In this document: positions 1 through 9,023 of the stretch, one piece after another
Numbering within the stretch: the first letter of the stretch is position 1
Layout: the number at the start of each line of letters is the position of its first letter
Source of the DNA: JBJXHC01 sp046160825
GTDB lineage: Bacteria > Bacteroidota > Ignavibacteria > UBA10030 > UBA6906
DNA length: 62,898 bases
Direction: 5' to 3'
NCBI GenBank assembly: GCA_046160825.1
Contig: JBJXHC010000028.1
Location: forward strand, 1-62,898
Notes under the pieces: generated by a model
Told to the model about the DNA's origin: nothing
Seen by the model: only the letters and a program-made list of their open reading frames with translations
Database searches by the model: none
Position numbers and translations under genes: made by a program

Positions 1-1
1 C

Positions 2-127
2 ACGATCTTCCTGATCGGTGGCGTGGCAGCAGTGCAATTGGGTGGTATCCTCAGCGTACCGGTCGGTGCGCCCGCCGCGGATTATATAGGTCAGTTCGTC
101 CTCACCGCAGCATACGCAGGTCTGTAA
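2..127 (+). CDS. C-terminal end of a DUF4402-like pilin/fimbrial subunit (partial)
   Basis: The frame is open from the window edge to a TAA at 125-127 and gives 41 residues, ending GQFVLTAAYAGL. The pattern IGGxxxxQLGGxLSVPxGAPAADYxGxFxLTAAY resembles the end of DUF4402 domains, where a GG(T/I)L strand is followed by G-x-(Y/F)-x-G-x-F-x-(L/V)-T-(V/A)-x-Y. These proteins are beta-rich secreted subunits often encoded with chaperone-usher genes. A PapD-like chaperone and an usher follow directly, which supports a pilin or adhesin subunit exported to the periplasm and assembled on the surface. The N-terminus lies outside the window. Family assignment from 41 residues is tentative, but the gene order strengthens it. 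Confidence 0.6.
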   Translation, partial: TIFLIGGVAAVQLGGILSVPVGAPAADYIGQFVLTAAYAGL

Positions 128-168
128 GTTCGCTCTGCTGCAGTAGAGTTCTTGAATACGAGAATCGG

Positions 169-217
169 GAAGGGGTTGTCTGCGTTGTCGCAGCGTGACT
201 GCGCAGGCAATCCCTTC
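169..217 (+). promoter_or_regulatory. 16-bp intergenic hairpin between pilin and chaperone genes
   Basis: Positions 169-184 pair with 202-217 along all 16 positions, including two G-U wobbles, around a 17-nt loop. No T-run follows the right arm, so it does not look like a simple intrinsic terminator. In several chaperone-usher operons a stem-loop after the major pilin gene stabilises the pilin mRNA or limits read-through into the assembly genes. That role fits the position here but is inferred. Confidence 0.6.
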
Positions 218-261
218 TGTATACTGGAAACAACGGGCTGGAGAATCAAATCAAAAAAGCC

Positions 262-1125
262 GTGAAATATGTCGCATATCGATACCTGATGAATGTTCTT
301 ATTGTTCTTAGACCGGCCTTTGCTGTAATTCTTCTTGTTGTCTCCCCTCTTGCATCATCTCGCGCTGGTGTTACCGTTTACCCGACGGAGGTATTTGCAA
401 AACCACCGAATCGTTCAGCGCCGGTGGCTATTACAAATTCCTCTGATAGCGAGGTTGAAATCTGGATATCGTTTGAATACACGTATCCGGTGGGATTCGA
501 TACCGGATCGGTGGTGTTTGCGACTCCTGAGGCGAATGATCCCGACGAGCCGTCTTCTTCCACCTGGGTGCGCGCGATACCGGAGCGATTTACCTTAAAG
601 GGAAGGGAATCACAAGTCGTGCGCCTTTACTGTTCCCCTCCCCCGGGATTACGCAATGGTGAGTATTGGGCAAGAGTGGTTGTGAGCTCCAAAGATAGAA
701 AACCGGCCGTCGCGCTGGATGATCAGCCGAAAATGGGAATGGATTTTATCACAAGAGCCATCATTCCATTCCATTTTCGTTCCGGTCCTACAACGACCGG
801 CATCAGCATCCGTGAGGCGAATGCCCATCCAATGGGGAGTGCGATTAGATTGAATGTCATTTTGGACAGAACCGGCAATGCATCGTTCTGGGGAAGAATG
901 ACTGTCCGTCTTTTCTCTTCCGGTGGAAAGCTTGTACGGACAAAAGAATATCGAATTGTTACATACAAGTCGTTCTCCTACAGAACTGACTTCGATGTGT
1001 CGGGAGAACCGCCGGGGCAATATACTCTCGAACTCGCGTTCGACAACAAACACCCCGGATTGAAGTCGGAGTTTCGCATTCCCTCAGCCCCTGTTATGCA
1101 GCGATTGTCGGTCATTGTTCCGTAG
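262..1125 (+). CDS. PapD-like periplasmic pilus chaperone
   Basis: The 287-residue product has an N-terminal hydrophobic segment (residues about 10-32) consistent with a signal peptide, then two beta-rich domains. The first (about 35-145) opens with VTVYPTEVF and contains VAITNSSDSEVEI and a VVRLYCSPPPGLRNGEYWARVVV strand region, the layout of the Ig-like first domain of PapD-type chaperones. Such proteins bind pilin subunits in the periplasm by donor-strand complementation and deliver them to the outer-membrane usher. The gene lies between a DUF4402-like subunit and an usher, so the three probably form one operon. The longest frame starts at GTG 262; an ATG at 289 is an alternative and neither has a clear ribosome binding site. 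It lacks recognisable P pilus subtype features, so an archaic or unclassified chaperone type is likelier. Confidence 0.72.
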   Translation: MKYVAYRYLMNVLIVLRPAFAVILLVVSPLASSRAGVTVYPTEVFAKPPNRSAPVAITNSSDSEVEIWISFEYTYPVGFDTGSVVFATPEANDPDEPSSSTWVRAIPERFTLKGRESQVVRLYCSPPPGLRNGEYWARVVVSSKDRKPAVALDDQPKMGMDFITRAIIPFHFRSGPTTTGISIREANAHPMGSAIRLNVILDRTGNASFWGRMTVRLFSSGGKLVRTKEYRIVTYKSFSYRTDFDVSGEPPGQYTLELAFDNKHPGLKSEFRIPSAPVMQRLSVIVP

Positions 1126-1185
1126 TGCATTCCCACAGGATGGGATGGTGCATGATTGCTTTTGAACAAGCAGGAAAGAGTGGTT

Positions 1186-3855
1186 ATGCGGGAAGGATAT
1201 ATTGCTTATAGTTCACCGATGATATGCACGCCATACATTCGGAACTTCTTTGCATTGGCCGTGGCATCACTGAGCTTTGCTTCGGTCCTGTTCGCGCAGA
1301 CCCCTGCGGTCGATGACGCTCCAGCACAGGAGGCAGTCCCCATTGCATTCGAAGTAAAGCGTGTTGGCAAGATTGAAGTCATCAGTCTCCAACGTGATAA
1401 TCAAGTCTATTTGCCAGTCAGTCGTGTGTTTGACTTCCTCCGGATCAAGCATGAATATGATCCTGTTGTCGGTCGGATCACAGGTTTTCTTGTTACAGCC
1501 GATACCCCCTACGTTATCGACGTTACCAATGGCCGCTTGGTGGTGGGAAAACGCTCGATGGCGCTCGTGCCCGGTGACTACGCTGTTCGTGACAATGATA
1601 TCTACCTCCGTGTAGAGTTGTTCGACACAATGTTTGGTTTGCCGGTTGTATACAGGCCGCGCCAGCTCAGCGCTTCGCTCTCCACCAATCTTGCTCTCCC
1701 GATTTTTCTTGACCAACGTCTCCGCAGACTCGAGAATGAACTTGCTCTCAGGCGGGATCGTCCCCTTCCCGAAGCATCATTTGGACGATCCATGTCCTTC
1801 GTAGACGGAGCGCGACTCGATTACAGTCTTCGCCAGAGTCTCTCATCCACGTCCAATCCAACGCGATCTTTTTTTTCGCGTTTCACTGGTCATCTTCTCG
1901 GTGGTGATGTGGAGGCGCGGTTCAATGGGAGTATTACGCCCGATCCGCGGATTCAGCAAACGCGAGCCCGATGGCGTTTTGTGCCCCAGAGACCGACCTC
2001 GACGTTCCGTCAACTTACCATCGGCGACTTTATTACATCCGGAATCCTCTCGCGCCAGATTTACGGCGTTGAAATTTCCAACCGGCCTCCATACTCGCGT
2101 ACCGTTTTTTCCGACGAATCATTTTTTGGCGTATCTGATCTGGCGCGCAACGTCTATTTTTATGACAACTTTAAGTTATTCTCGGTACAGCAACCGGAGA
2201 GTAGCGGCGTCTATCGCTTTGATGCACCTCTCCGCTATGGCGTGAATTTCGTGGACATCCGTCACTACAGTATGTGGGGTGAGCCGTTCGGCGACACGTA
2301 CCGTATTTTTATTCCCTCGACACTCGTTCCCCCAAAGGAAATTGACTACAATATTTCCGTGGGACGGTTGCGGGATGCCTCCGATCCGTGGTATGGTGAA
2401 ATGGTAACACAATGGGGAGTATCGTCGCGCGTTACCACGGGTGCACGTGTAGAATTCTTTGATATTGACGGTCTCCCCACCAAAATCTATCCCTCATTGA
2501 ATGCCGTTGCCCGCATCACAGAGCACATGCTCGGTGAGATGGTGTTGTCGCCCAACGCGTTTTATCGCGGCAATATCGAATTCACCCTTCCTTCCCTTGT
2601 CGGGGCATCATTTTCGTACCAACACTATCGCAGGGACAACCGGTTGTTCAACGCCCGTAACGCCATCAATGAAATGGCGGCAACAGTCATTCTCCCGTTT
2701 TCGGCAAATGGAGCGCGGTTCTCGTTTGATATCGGCGGCCAGCAGACCATTCTTGTTCCGGGGCGCGAGCGTACAATGCGTGCGGGCGCAAGCTTGTTTA
2801 CCGGCATTTTTACGCCGCGTATTACCACGCGCATGGGATGGTTCCATTCGTATGTCACGGAACAGACCAACCGCGCGTTCCATGAAACGGAACCGATATT
2901 CCGTGTCAGGCTTCCGGCAAACCTTCTTTTTTCGGTGTCGTCGCGGTTCGATCATCTGCTCGGTGAGTTCGTGGATGCACGCATCAATGTCGTGCTGCAA
3001 CCCCGTCCGAACCTTGATTTGGAGTTCCTCTACGACAAGAATTTTATTCTCGCCAATGATATCATGCGCTTTCGTGTGCAGTATGTCCTGCCGTACATTC
3101 GCTTTACCGGTGTGGTAACGAGCACGGAACAGAGCGTTCTGTACAGCCAGACGTTAAGCGGATCGATCGGCGCGGCCACGCAGATTGGCGAGTTCTTTTT
3201 TGACAACAACGCGGGGCGTGCCGGTTTCGGTGCAATTCTTGTCTCGCCGTTCCTCGATGTGAACAATAACGGGATACGCGATGTGGGGGAAGAAGTGCTC
3301 ACCTCTGCGCGCTTGCGGGCATCGCGTCTCAGTGATGGTGATGGCGCCTCGTTCAGCGCGTACCCCGGTGTCGGCTGGGGAACAACGCGTGCAATACCCT
3401 ATACAACGTACACCGTCGAAATCGACAAGACCGGTTTTGAGAACCCTCTCTGGATCCCGCGCTACAGCGTGCTGGAAATAAGTGCAGCGCCGGGAAGATT
3501 CTCGTATATTGAAATGCCCATCATCAGTGGTGGTGCGGTGCGCGGGGCTGTGCTTATTGATGACCAATCGGGAGAACCGTTCGGCGTGGAAGGCGTCCGT
3601 GTGCGTATTCGGGAAACCGTGCAGATGGAAGGAATAGTACGGGAACCGTTTGAACGGGTCGTGGAAACATTTTCAACAGGTGACTTCGAGTTCCTTGCTG
3701 TTCCGCCCGGTACATACGAAGTATCGGTTGATCCGATACAATTGACGCTCTCGGGACTTTTGTCCAAGGAGATTTCGAAAATCGTGACCGTGGAATCGGA
3801 GCGCGACGGCGATTTTGTTGAAGGAGTAAACTTTATCGTGACGGAGTTGGAATGA
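1186..3855 (+). CDS. Outer-membrane usher-like protein of a chaperone-usher pilus
   Basis: The 889-residue product probably starts at ATG 1186, because AGGAAAG lies 7 nt upstream; an in-frame TTG at 1156 has no such site. Residues about 15-38 form a signal peptide ending near FAQ. A short N-terminal periplasmic part is followed by a long beta-barrel-like region rich in alternating aromatic strands (RFTGHLLGGDVEARFNGS, DYNISVGRLRD), as in ushers that export and assemble pilin subunits across the outer membrane. Residues about 695-720 contain SPFLDVNNNGIRDVGEE, the calcium-binding signature of SdrD B-like or carboxypeptidase-regulatory-like domains, and a second such domain ends the protein. 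It follows the chaperone by 60 bp. The start of the next gene's long frame overlaps its stop (ATGA), hinting at coupling. It is longer and more divergent than classical FimD. Confidence 0.72.
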   Translation: MREGYIAYSSPMICTPYIRNFFALAVASLSFASVLFAQTPAVDDAPAQEAVPIAFEVKRVGKIEVISLQRDNQVYLPVSRVFDFLRIKHEYDPVVGRITGFLVTADTPYVIDVTNGRLVVGKRSMALVPGDYAVRDNDIYLRVELFDTMFGLPVVYRPRQLSASLSTNLALPIFLDQRLRRLENELALRRDRPLPEASFGRSMSFVDGARLDYSLRQSLSSTSNPTRSFFSRFTGHLLGGDVEARFNGSITPDPRIQQTRARWRFVPQRPTSTFRQLTIGDFITSGILSRQIYGVEISNRPPYSRTVFSDESFFGVSDLARNVYFYDNFKLFSVQQPESSGVYRFDAPLRYGVNFVDIRHYSMWGEPFGDTYRIFIPSTLVPPKEIDYNISVGRLRDASDPWYGEMVTQWGVSSRVTTGARVEFFDIDGLPTKIYPSLNAVARITEHMLGEMVLSPNAFYRGNIEFTLPSLVGASFSYQHYRRDNRLFNARNAINEMAATVILPFSANGARFSFDIGGQQTILVPGRERTMRAGASLFTGIFTPRITTRMGWFHSYVTEQTNRAFHETEPIFRVRLPANLLFSVSSRFDHLLGEFVDARINVVLQPRPNLDLEFLYDKNFILANDIMRFRVQYVLPYIRFTGVVTSTEQSVLYSQTLSGSIGAATQIGEFFFDNNAGRAGFGAILVSPFLDVNNNGIRDVGEEVLTSARLRASRLSDGDGASFSAYPGVGWGTTRAIPYTTYTVEIDKTGFENPLWIPRYSVLEISAAPGRFSYIEMPIISGGAVRGAVLIDDQSGEPFGVEGVRVRIRETVQMEGIVREPFERVVETFSTGDFEFLAVPPGTYEVSVDPIQLTLSGLLSKEISKIVTVESERDGDFVEGVNFIVTELE

Positions 3856-3881
3856 CAACAATAGCAGAAGGAGAGAAAACA

Positions 3882-6128
3882 ATGCTTACAATTATGGTAC
3901 GTCTGCTTTGTGTGACGCTACTGCTGGCAGTGGCCGGAACAACAACCGTGTACGCCCAATTCTGGGAGGATGCCACCTCAGTCGGAACGGAAATCGACGA
4001 TCCGGATGATGAGAGTGATGAACTTCCGGAGTACGATGAGGCGGAATATTCCAATCTCGGCCTCGTGACCGGTCCGGCATGGCGCTGGCAGAACCCTTAT
4101 CCGCAGGGGAATTCACTTTTTGCTGTAGACGTCACAAATACTAATAGCGCGGTTCTTGTGGGTGCCATTGGTACTATAGTAAGAACAACGGATGCGGGCG
4201 CCACATGGGCTGCTGATCATTCGCTCGGGTCTCCGATCACGCGTTTGACCGGCGTGGATTTCGTTGATTCGTTGACAGGATACGTTATTGGGCTGGCTGG
4301 CGTGATGATGAAGACCATCGACGGCGGTGTTACCTGGACGAATGTTCCTATTGGCACATCGCTTTCTTTGAACGCACTAAAATTTGTGAACGCGGACACC
4401 GGCTGGGTGGTGGGCTCACAGGGAACCATCCGTCGCACGACAAATGGTGGCGTCACCTGGACGTCGCAGGCAGCGCCCAGTGTCCTCAGTTTCTACGGAG
4501 TGGATTTTGTTGACACTGAACGGGGATGGATCGTTACTGAGGATGGCAGCATTTTTGCCACAACCAATCGCGGGTCCACGTGGATCTCCCAACCGTCGGG
4601 TGTTACTGAAGACTTGTATGCCGTGAGCTTTTCCAGTGCCAATCGTGGATGGGCTGTCGGTAACCAGGGACGCATGACGCGCACGCTCAACGGTGGAACA
4701 ACATGGTCGGCCATTCCGCCATTCGTTGGTGTGGAGCTGGATGCAGTACATTTTCTCAATGACACTGTGGGTTACGCGGTCGGCGGCTCCGGTACGATTA
4801 TTAAGACACTGAATGGTGGAAGCACCTGGGCGATTCAACCTTCAGGCACATCCGAACCGCTTTCCTGCGTGCGCTTTGAGAACGAGTTGCAGGGTTGGGT
4901 AACCGGAGTAAAGGGAACAGTACTCTTTACGAACGATGGCGGCACAACATGGCAAACCCTGAGCGGCGGGTTTACATCGCCGTTGCGTAGCGTGTTCTTC
5001 TTCGATACGAATACCGGCTGGGCCGTAGGTGACCGCGGCGCCATCCACAAGAGCGTTGATGGCGGCGTTTCCTGGGTGCCTCTCGCAAGCGGTATCAACA
5101 AGACATTGCACAGCGTTGCGTTCACTTCTCTCACAGACGGTATTACTGTCGGTCAGCGCGGGAATGTCCTCCGTACTATTGACGGAGGAACAACATGGAC
5201 CCCGATTCTGATCAATACGACCAAGAGGCTCTATAAAGTCTTTTTCGTGAATGCCACGACGGGATGGATCGTTGGATGGAGCGGGCGAGTCTATAAGACG
5301 GGTGATGGCGGTGCGTCGTGGTCACGTATTCCCTTCGGATCGAGTCGCGGCTTGTATAGCGTGTTCTTCACCGATGTCAATAACGGTCACGTCGTCGGCG
5401 CTGGCGGTGAAATCTCTCAGACGACCAATGGCGGCGCATCGTGGCGCAAGATTCTGGTCGGTACGAGCCGCTCGCTTAAGTCGGTCAGTTTTGTAGATAG
5501 CTCCATCGGGTTCGCTGTTGGAGCGCGCGGAACGATTCTCCGCACTTCAAATGCAGGTAATGCATGGTTCGGCATAGCCTCCGGAACCACCAAATCCCTG
5601 GAAGGGGTGCAATTTGTGAATGTGGATACCGGTTTCATTGCTGGCGAAGGGGGACGCCTTCTCCGGTCTGTTGATGGCGGCGCAAGCTGGTCTGCAACGC
5701 CCTCAGGAACAACACTCGCTTTTGTCGGACTCCACTTCCTCGATAGCGAGAACGGCTGGGCAGTCGGCGCGAAAGGTGTAGTGATGAAGTACAGCAGTAG
5801 TGGCCCGGTCCCGCCGCTATTCGGCATCAAGACAATGTCACCCACGTTGCCTGACGGCTTTGCAACGCTCCAACAGAATTATCCGAATCCATTCAATCCA
5901 TCAACCCGTATCCGTTTTACACTGGAACGGGCTGCACGCGTTTCGGTTGGAGTGTTCGACATCCTCGGTAAGAGGGTTGTAACGCTTGCCGATAACGATG
6001 TCGTTCGTGAAGGCCCGCATGAGATTGATTTCGTGGCCGATGGACTTGCCGCGGGCGTGTACTTCGTCCGTGTTGTCGTTGAGGGACTTGATGCGCCTCT
6101 GATGCGCAAGATGGTATTATTGAAATGA
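3882..6128 (+). CDS. Secreted 14-blade YCF48/BNR-repeat protein with type A sorting tail
   Basis: The start at ATG 3882 is chosen because AAGGAG lies 8 nt upstream; an in-frame ATG at 3852 overlaps the usher stop. The 748-residue product has a signal peptide (residues 1-26, ending VYAQ), an acidic stretch (DDPDDESDELPEYDEAEY), the motif WRWQNPYPQGN, then 14 repeats of about 42 residues of the form LxxVxFxDxxxGWAVGxxGTIxxTxDGGxTW. These are YCF48/photosystem II assembly-type blades; 14 fits two seven-bladed propellers. The last 90 residues are a T9SS type A domain with QNYPNPFNPSTRI, a KRVVTLADN-type strand, GVYFVRV and the terminal KMVLLK. The protein is predicted to reach the cell surface or medium through the type IX system. 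Its ligand is unknown and it shows no catalytic motif. The paralogue at 6190 follows directly. Confidence 0.85.
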   Translation: MLTIMVRLLCVTLLLAVAGTTTVYAQFWEDATSVGTEIDDPDDESDELPEYDEAEYSNLGLVTGPAWRWQNPYPQGNSLFAVDVTNTNSAVLVGAIGTIVRTTDAGATWAADHSLGSPITRLTGVDFVDSLTGYVIGLAGVMMKTIDGGVTWTNVPIGTSLSLNALKFVNADTGWVVGSQGTIRRTTNGGVTWTSQAAPSVLSFYGVDFVDTERGWIVTEDGSIFATTNRGSTWISQPSGVTEDLYAVSFSSANRGWAVGNQGRMTRTLNGGTTWSAIPPFVGVELDAVHFLNDTVGYAVGGSGTIIKTLNGGSTWAIQPSGTSEPLSCVRFENELQGWVTGVKGTVLFTNDGGTTWQTLSGGFTSPLRSVFFFDTNTGWAVGDRGAIHKSVDGGVSWVPLASGINKTLHSVAFTSLTDGITVGQRGNVLRTIDGGTTWTPILINTTKRLYKVFFVNATTGWIVGWSGRVYKTGDGGASWSRIPFGSSRGLYSVFFTDVNNGHVVGAGGEISQTTNGGASWRKILVGTSRSLKSVSFVDSSIGFAVGARGTILRTSNAGNAWFGIASGTTKSLEGVQFVNVDTGFIAGEGGRLLRSVDGGASWSATPSGTTLAFVGLHFLDSENGWAVGAKGVVMKYSSSGPVPPLFGIKTMSPTLPDGFATLQQNYPNPFNPSTRIRFTLERAARVSVGVFDILGKRVVTLADNDVVREGPHEIDFVADGLAAGVYFVRVVVEGLDAPLMRKMVLLK

Positions 6129-6189
6129 TGCACTCCAGCGCACCGGACGCACTCCGGCGCGTCACCACACACTACTGAACAGACTTCGT

Positions 6190-8361
6190 GTGAGAACTTT
6201 TCTCCATGCCTGTATTTTTTTGATGACTGTTGGATGCGCGCTCGGAAACGAGCCCATTCCTTCCGCTGTGCGGGACTGGGTATGGCAAAATCCGCTGCCA
6301 CAAGGGAATGACCTCTACGACGTTGCCACACTCGGGAACCAGGCCATGGTTGCGGTAGGCGAGGTCGGAACGATCTTGCGGTCCCCGGATCGCGGACTTA
6401 CGTGGTCTCTCGTCGCGCGTGATAGCGCAGCAGGGTTTACCGGCACGTTGCGCTCCATCGTGGCGCCGACAACGTCTGTTCTTATGGCCGTCGGGGACTC
6501 CGGAGTTCTGCTCCGCTCGACAAACGGTGGCAGTACATGGCGCAGGCACACACTCAGTGTCGGGCGGAGTGCCCTGCGTGCGATACACTTTATCGACGAT
6601 CAGGCGGGATGGGTGGTGGGCAATTCGGGTGAAGTTTATTTTACCGGGAACCAGGGCAATTCATGGTCGCTGCAGCCGACACCATCAGGCGCGCAGTTCA
6701 ATGGTGTTTATGCACTGGCCAACGGCACCGTGTTCGTTTGCGGGAGAAACGGCGCAATCCTCAAGTCCACCGATGCGGGAAATTCCTGGCTTCCACTGGT
6801 CAATGATAATACAGCAGATCTGAATGATGTGTTTTTTCTGAATGATTCCGTGGGCTGGTGCGCAGGAGAGAATGGAACGCTTCTGAAGACGACTGATGGT
6901 GGAGGACTCTGGTTCCAGCAACTCAGTCGCACCGCACGTTCATTACATGATATTATCTTCCTCACGGAAAGTAAGGGCTTAATCCTTGGTGGGTCGGGCT
7001 TTGGCGGTGTGTATGTGCGTACGGATGACGGCGGACAGAACTGGTTTGCTACTGACGTCGGGAATGTCGTTACACTCCGCAGCACGGCATTTCACGACAG
7101 TCTTGTTGGCTGGTATGTCGGCGATGCGGGAAAGATCGGTTTCACGGCCACAGGTTTGATCGGCTGGTTGCCTCGCCATAACGGTTCGGGTAATGACGTT
7201 CTCGCCCTCTCTGTTGCAGACAGCAGTACGGCCCTCGCTGTCGGACAGGCGGGATTGATTCTCTTAACGACCAACGGCGGCGTGGACTGGTTTGAGAGGC
7301 CCGGAACCTCAAGATGGCTGCGTGGTGTTACGTTTGCAGGGAGTAACCGGGCGTTTGCCGTGGGAGACAATGGAACACTCATCACCAGTCCCGATAACGG
7401 GTTTACCTGGATTCCGCAGCCAAGCCCTGTTCCGCAGACGCTCAACGCAGTCTTTTCAAATGGTTCCGACCGCGCCTGGGCAGTTGGAGCTTCCGGTATT
7501 GTGGTGCGAACAACGAATAACGGACTTTCGTGGACTGCGGCTTCAATTGATTCTGCAGTGGGGTTGAATGCGGTGCAGTTCATTGATGATAATACGGGTT
7601 GGGTTGTCGGTGTGCAGGGCCGGGGATTCAAAACTACCGACGGCGGTGACACGTGGCTGGCATTCAGCGTACCAATTAATGCAACACTTCTGGCACTTCA
7701 TTTCATATCGCCGACAACAGGGTGGGTAACCTCTGTGGCGGGTTCTGGGCGGGTGTTTAAGACCACCGATGGCGGTGTTACTTGGGCCAGCCAATCGACA
7801 CCGGCAAACACCGCATTGTATGAGGTGTTCTTTGTGGATTCCCTGACTGGCTATGCCGCGGGAGCTGGAGGAACGATCGTGAAGACCTTCAATGGAGGCG
7901 AAGACTGGGTGCAGCTTGCCGTCGTGACACCGAGTATCATCTACGGGTTTCGGCTTGTGAACGGCACAGTGGGCTGGGCGGTTGGTGGGAGTGGCACCAT
8001 CCTGCGTACGTACTCGGCAGGCGGCGGACCACCGCGTCTTCCGACGGAGATTTCGCGGAATATCCGGTTGTTGCCGCCGTTCCCGAACCCCGTGGGAAAC
8101 TCCAGTGTGCAGTTCCCACAAAATCATACAATGATTCAATATTATGTTCGTGAGGGTCCGGCACATGTTATTATGCGCGTGTACAACGTGCTTGGCCAGC
8201 TTGTGGCAACTCCTGTTGACGGCGTCAACGATCCGGTAAACGACCCGCATAATGTGCTCTTCGATGCTTCGCGTCTCGCTTCGGGCATGTATTTTATTGT
8301 GTTGCGGATCGGCGACAATGAAAAGAACCAGTTCGTTCAACGGCTTGTCGTCCTGCGGTAA
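6190..8361 (+). CDS. Secreted 14-blade YCF48/BNR-repeat protein with a degenerate sorting tail
   Basis: The 723-residue product begins at a GTG (6190) without an obvious ribosome binding site and has a hydrophobic leader (residues 1-20). The motif VWQNPLPQGNDL precedes 14 YCF48-type blades, the same number as in the upstream neighbour, so the two look like tandem paralogues. The C-terminal 97 residues align with a type A sorting domain but the core reads PPFPNPVGNSS instead of YPNPFNPS; it still has VYNVLGQLV, GMYFIVLRI and the end RLVVLR. An insertion-like stretch (HTMIQYYVREG) replaces part of the first strand. The tail may be a functional variant or a decaying one. A role in surface binding or protein assembly is inferred only from the propeller fold. 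Confidence 0.82.
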   Translation: MRTFLHACIFLMTVGCALGNEPIPSAVRDWVWQNPLPQGNDLYDVATLGNQAMVAVGEVGTILRSPDRGLTWSLVARDSAAGFTGTLRSIVAPTTSVLMAVGDSGVLLRSTNGGSTWRRHTLSVGRSALRAIHFIDDQAGWVVGNSGEVYFTGNQGNSWSLQPTPSGAQFNGVYALANGTVFVCGRNGAILKSTDAGNSWLPLVNDNTADLNDVFFLNDSVGWCAGENGTLLKTTDGGGLWFQQLSRTARSLHDIIFLTESKGLILGGSGFGGVYVRTDDGGQNWFATDVGNVVTLRSTAFHDSLVGWYVGDAGKIGFTATGLIGWLPRHNGSGNDVLALSVADSSTALAVGQAGLILLTTNGGVDWFERPGTSRWLRGVTFAGSNRAFAVGDNGTLITSPDNGFTWIPQPSPVPQTLNAVFSNGSDRAWAVGASGIVVRTTNNGLSWTAASIDSAVGLNAVQFIDDNTGWVVGVQGRGFKTTDGGDTWLAFSVPINATLLALHFISPTTGWVTSVAGSGRVFKTTDGGVTWASQSTPANTALYEVFFVDSLTGYAAGAGGTIVKTFNGGEDWVQLAVVTPSIIYGFRLVNGTVGWAVGGSGTILRTYSAGGGPPRLPTEISRNIRLLPPFPNPVGNSSVQFPQNHTMIQYYVREGPAHVIMRVYNVLGQLVATPVDGVNDPVNDPHNVLFDASRLASGMYFIVLRIGDNEKNQFVQRLVVLR

Positions 8362-8395
8362 CTTCTCGCAGGACGTATGTGTTTAGGGAGAGGTC

Positions 8396-8724
8396 GGAAA
8401 GGGGAGAGCGGAATTCGGAAAGTGGAGAGTGGAAAGTGGAGAGTGGAAAGTGGAAAGCGGAAAGCGGAAAGCGGAATGCGGAAAGTGGAAAGCGGAGAGT
8501 GGAAAGTGGAGAGTGGAAAGCGGAGAGTGGAAAGTGGAAAGCGGAAAGCGGAATTCGGAAAGTGGAGAGTGGAAAGTGGAGAGTGGAGAGTGGAAAGTGG
8601 AGAGTGGAAGGTGGAGAGCGGAAAGTGGAGAGTGGAAAGTGGAGAGTGGAAAGCGGAGAGTGGAAAGCGGAGAGTGGAAAGCGGAAAGCGGAATGCGGAA
8701 AGCGGAGAGTGGAAAGCGGAGAGT
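8396..8724 (+). repeat. Heptanucleotide tandem array, 47 uninterrupted 7-bp units
   Basis: Reading from 8396 in steps of seven, every unit begins GGA. The units are mostly GGAAAGT, GGAGAGT and GGAAAGC, with rare GGAATGC, GGAATTC, GGAAAGG, GGAAGGT and GGAGAGC. The 47 units account for exactly 329 bp without one insertion or deletion; degenerate units follow to about 8758. Because 7 is not a multiple of 3 and no unit forms a stop, all three + frames stay open, so the predicted peptides here (VESGEWKVESGK type) are artefacts. One strand is almost pure purine. Confidence 0.95.
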
Positions 8725-8764
8725 GAAATTCAAAATGCGAAGAGTGGAGATTGAGAAATGAATC

Positions 8765-8822
8765 TGAGTTTCAAATACAATTTTGTTCTTTGCGACCCTT
8801 GCGCCTTTGCGTGAGACCCTAA
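8765..8822 (+). repeat. Left copy of a TTTGCG-type interspersed repeat
   Basis: The copy begins TGAGTTTCAAA and ends CCTTTGCGTGAGACCCTAA. A second copy lies at 9024-9076 in the same orientation with the same start and end. The two copies bracket the short Lys-rich ORF at 8833-8979. Confidence 0.8.
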
Positions 8823-8832
8823 GGACAACAGA

Positions 8833-8979
8833 ATGAAAAAGACGAACGTCAAGAAAAAGCAAGAAGCAAAACAACTGGAACGTAAGAAGGCAAAAAGCAA
8901 AAAAGGGAAAGCCAAAGGCAAAAAGTATAAAGGCACAGTTCCCGGGACCGGGCCTCTCAGCCCTACCACATTCTTGTAA
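8833..8979 (+). CDS. Hypothetical 48-residue lysine-rich protein
   Basis: A short frame runs from ATG 8833 to TAA 8977-8979. An AAGGA lies about 8 nt upstream of the ATG. Roughly the first 33 residues are strongly basic (MKKTNVKKKQEAKQLERKK, then further Lys/Gly runs), and the product ends with the uncharged segment GTVPGTGPLSPTTFL. I recognise no family. The basic half could bind nucleic acid, but A-rich DNA readily produces Lys-rich frames, so the gene may be spurious. Its position between two direct copies of a TTTGCG-type repeat, next to the heptamer array, suggests a small repeat-bounded cassette. Confidence 0.35.
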   Translation: MKKTNVKKKQEAKQLERKKAKSKKGKAKGKKYKGTVPGTGPLSPTTFL

Positions 8980-9023
8980 AAATATCCAACAATGAACAGT
9001 CAGCGACAAACAATCAATTAAGT

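Noticed and set aside
1126..1160. Possible hairpin in the chaperone-usher gap
   Set aside because: Pairing between TGCATTCCCA and TGGGATGGTGCA needs bulges and is weak; only the shared 12-mer with 14074-14085 is kept as an observation.
6129..6189. GC-rich hairpin between the two YCF48 genes
   Set aside because: The best stem is 5 bp with no T-run; not enough to call a terminator.
8396..8724. CRISPR array
   Set aside because: The repeats are contiguous 7-bp units without spacers and no cas gene is present.
8377..8761. Three overlapping + strand frames of 110-125 codons rich in Glu, Ser, Gly, Lys
   Set aside because: They are frame shadows of the 7-bp satellite; all three frames are open only because no unit can form a stop codon.
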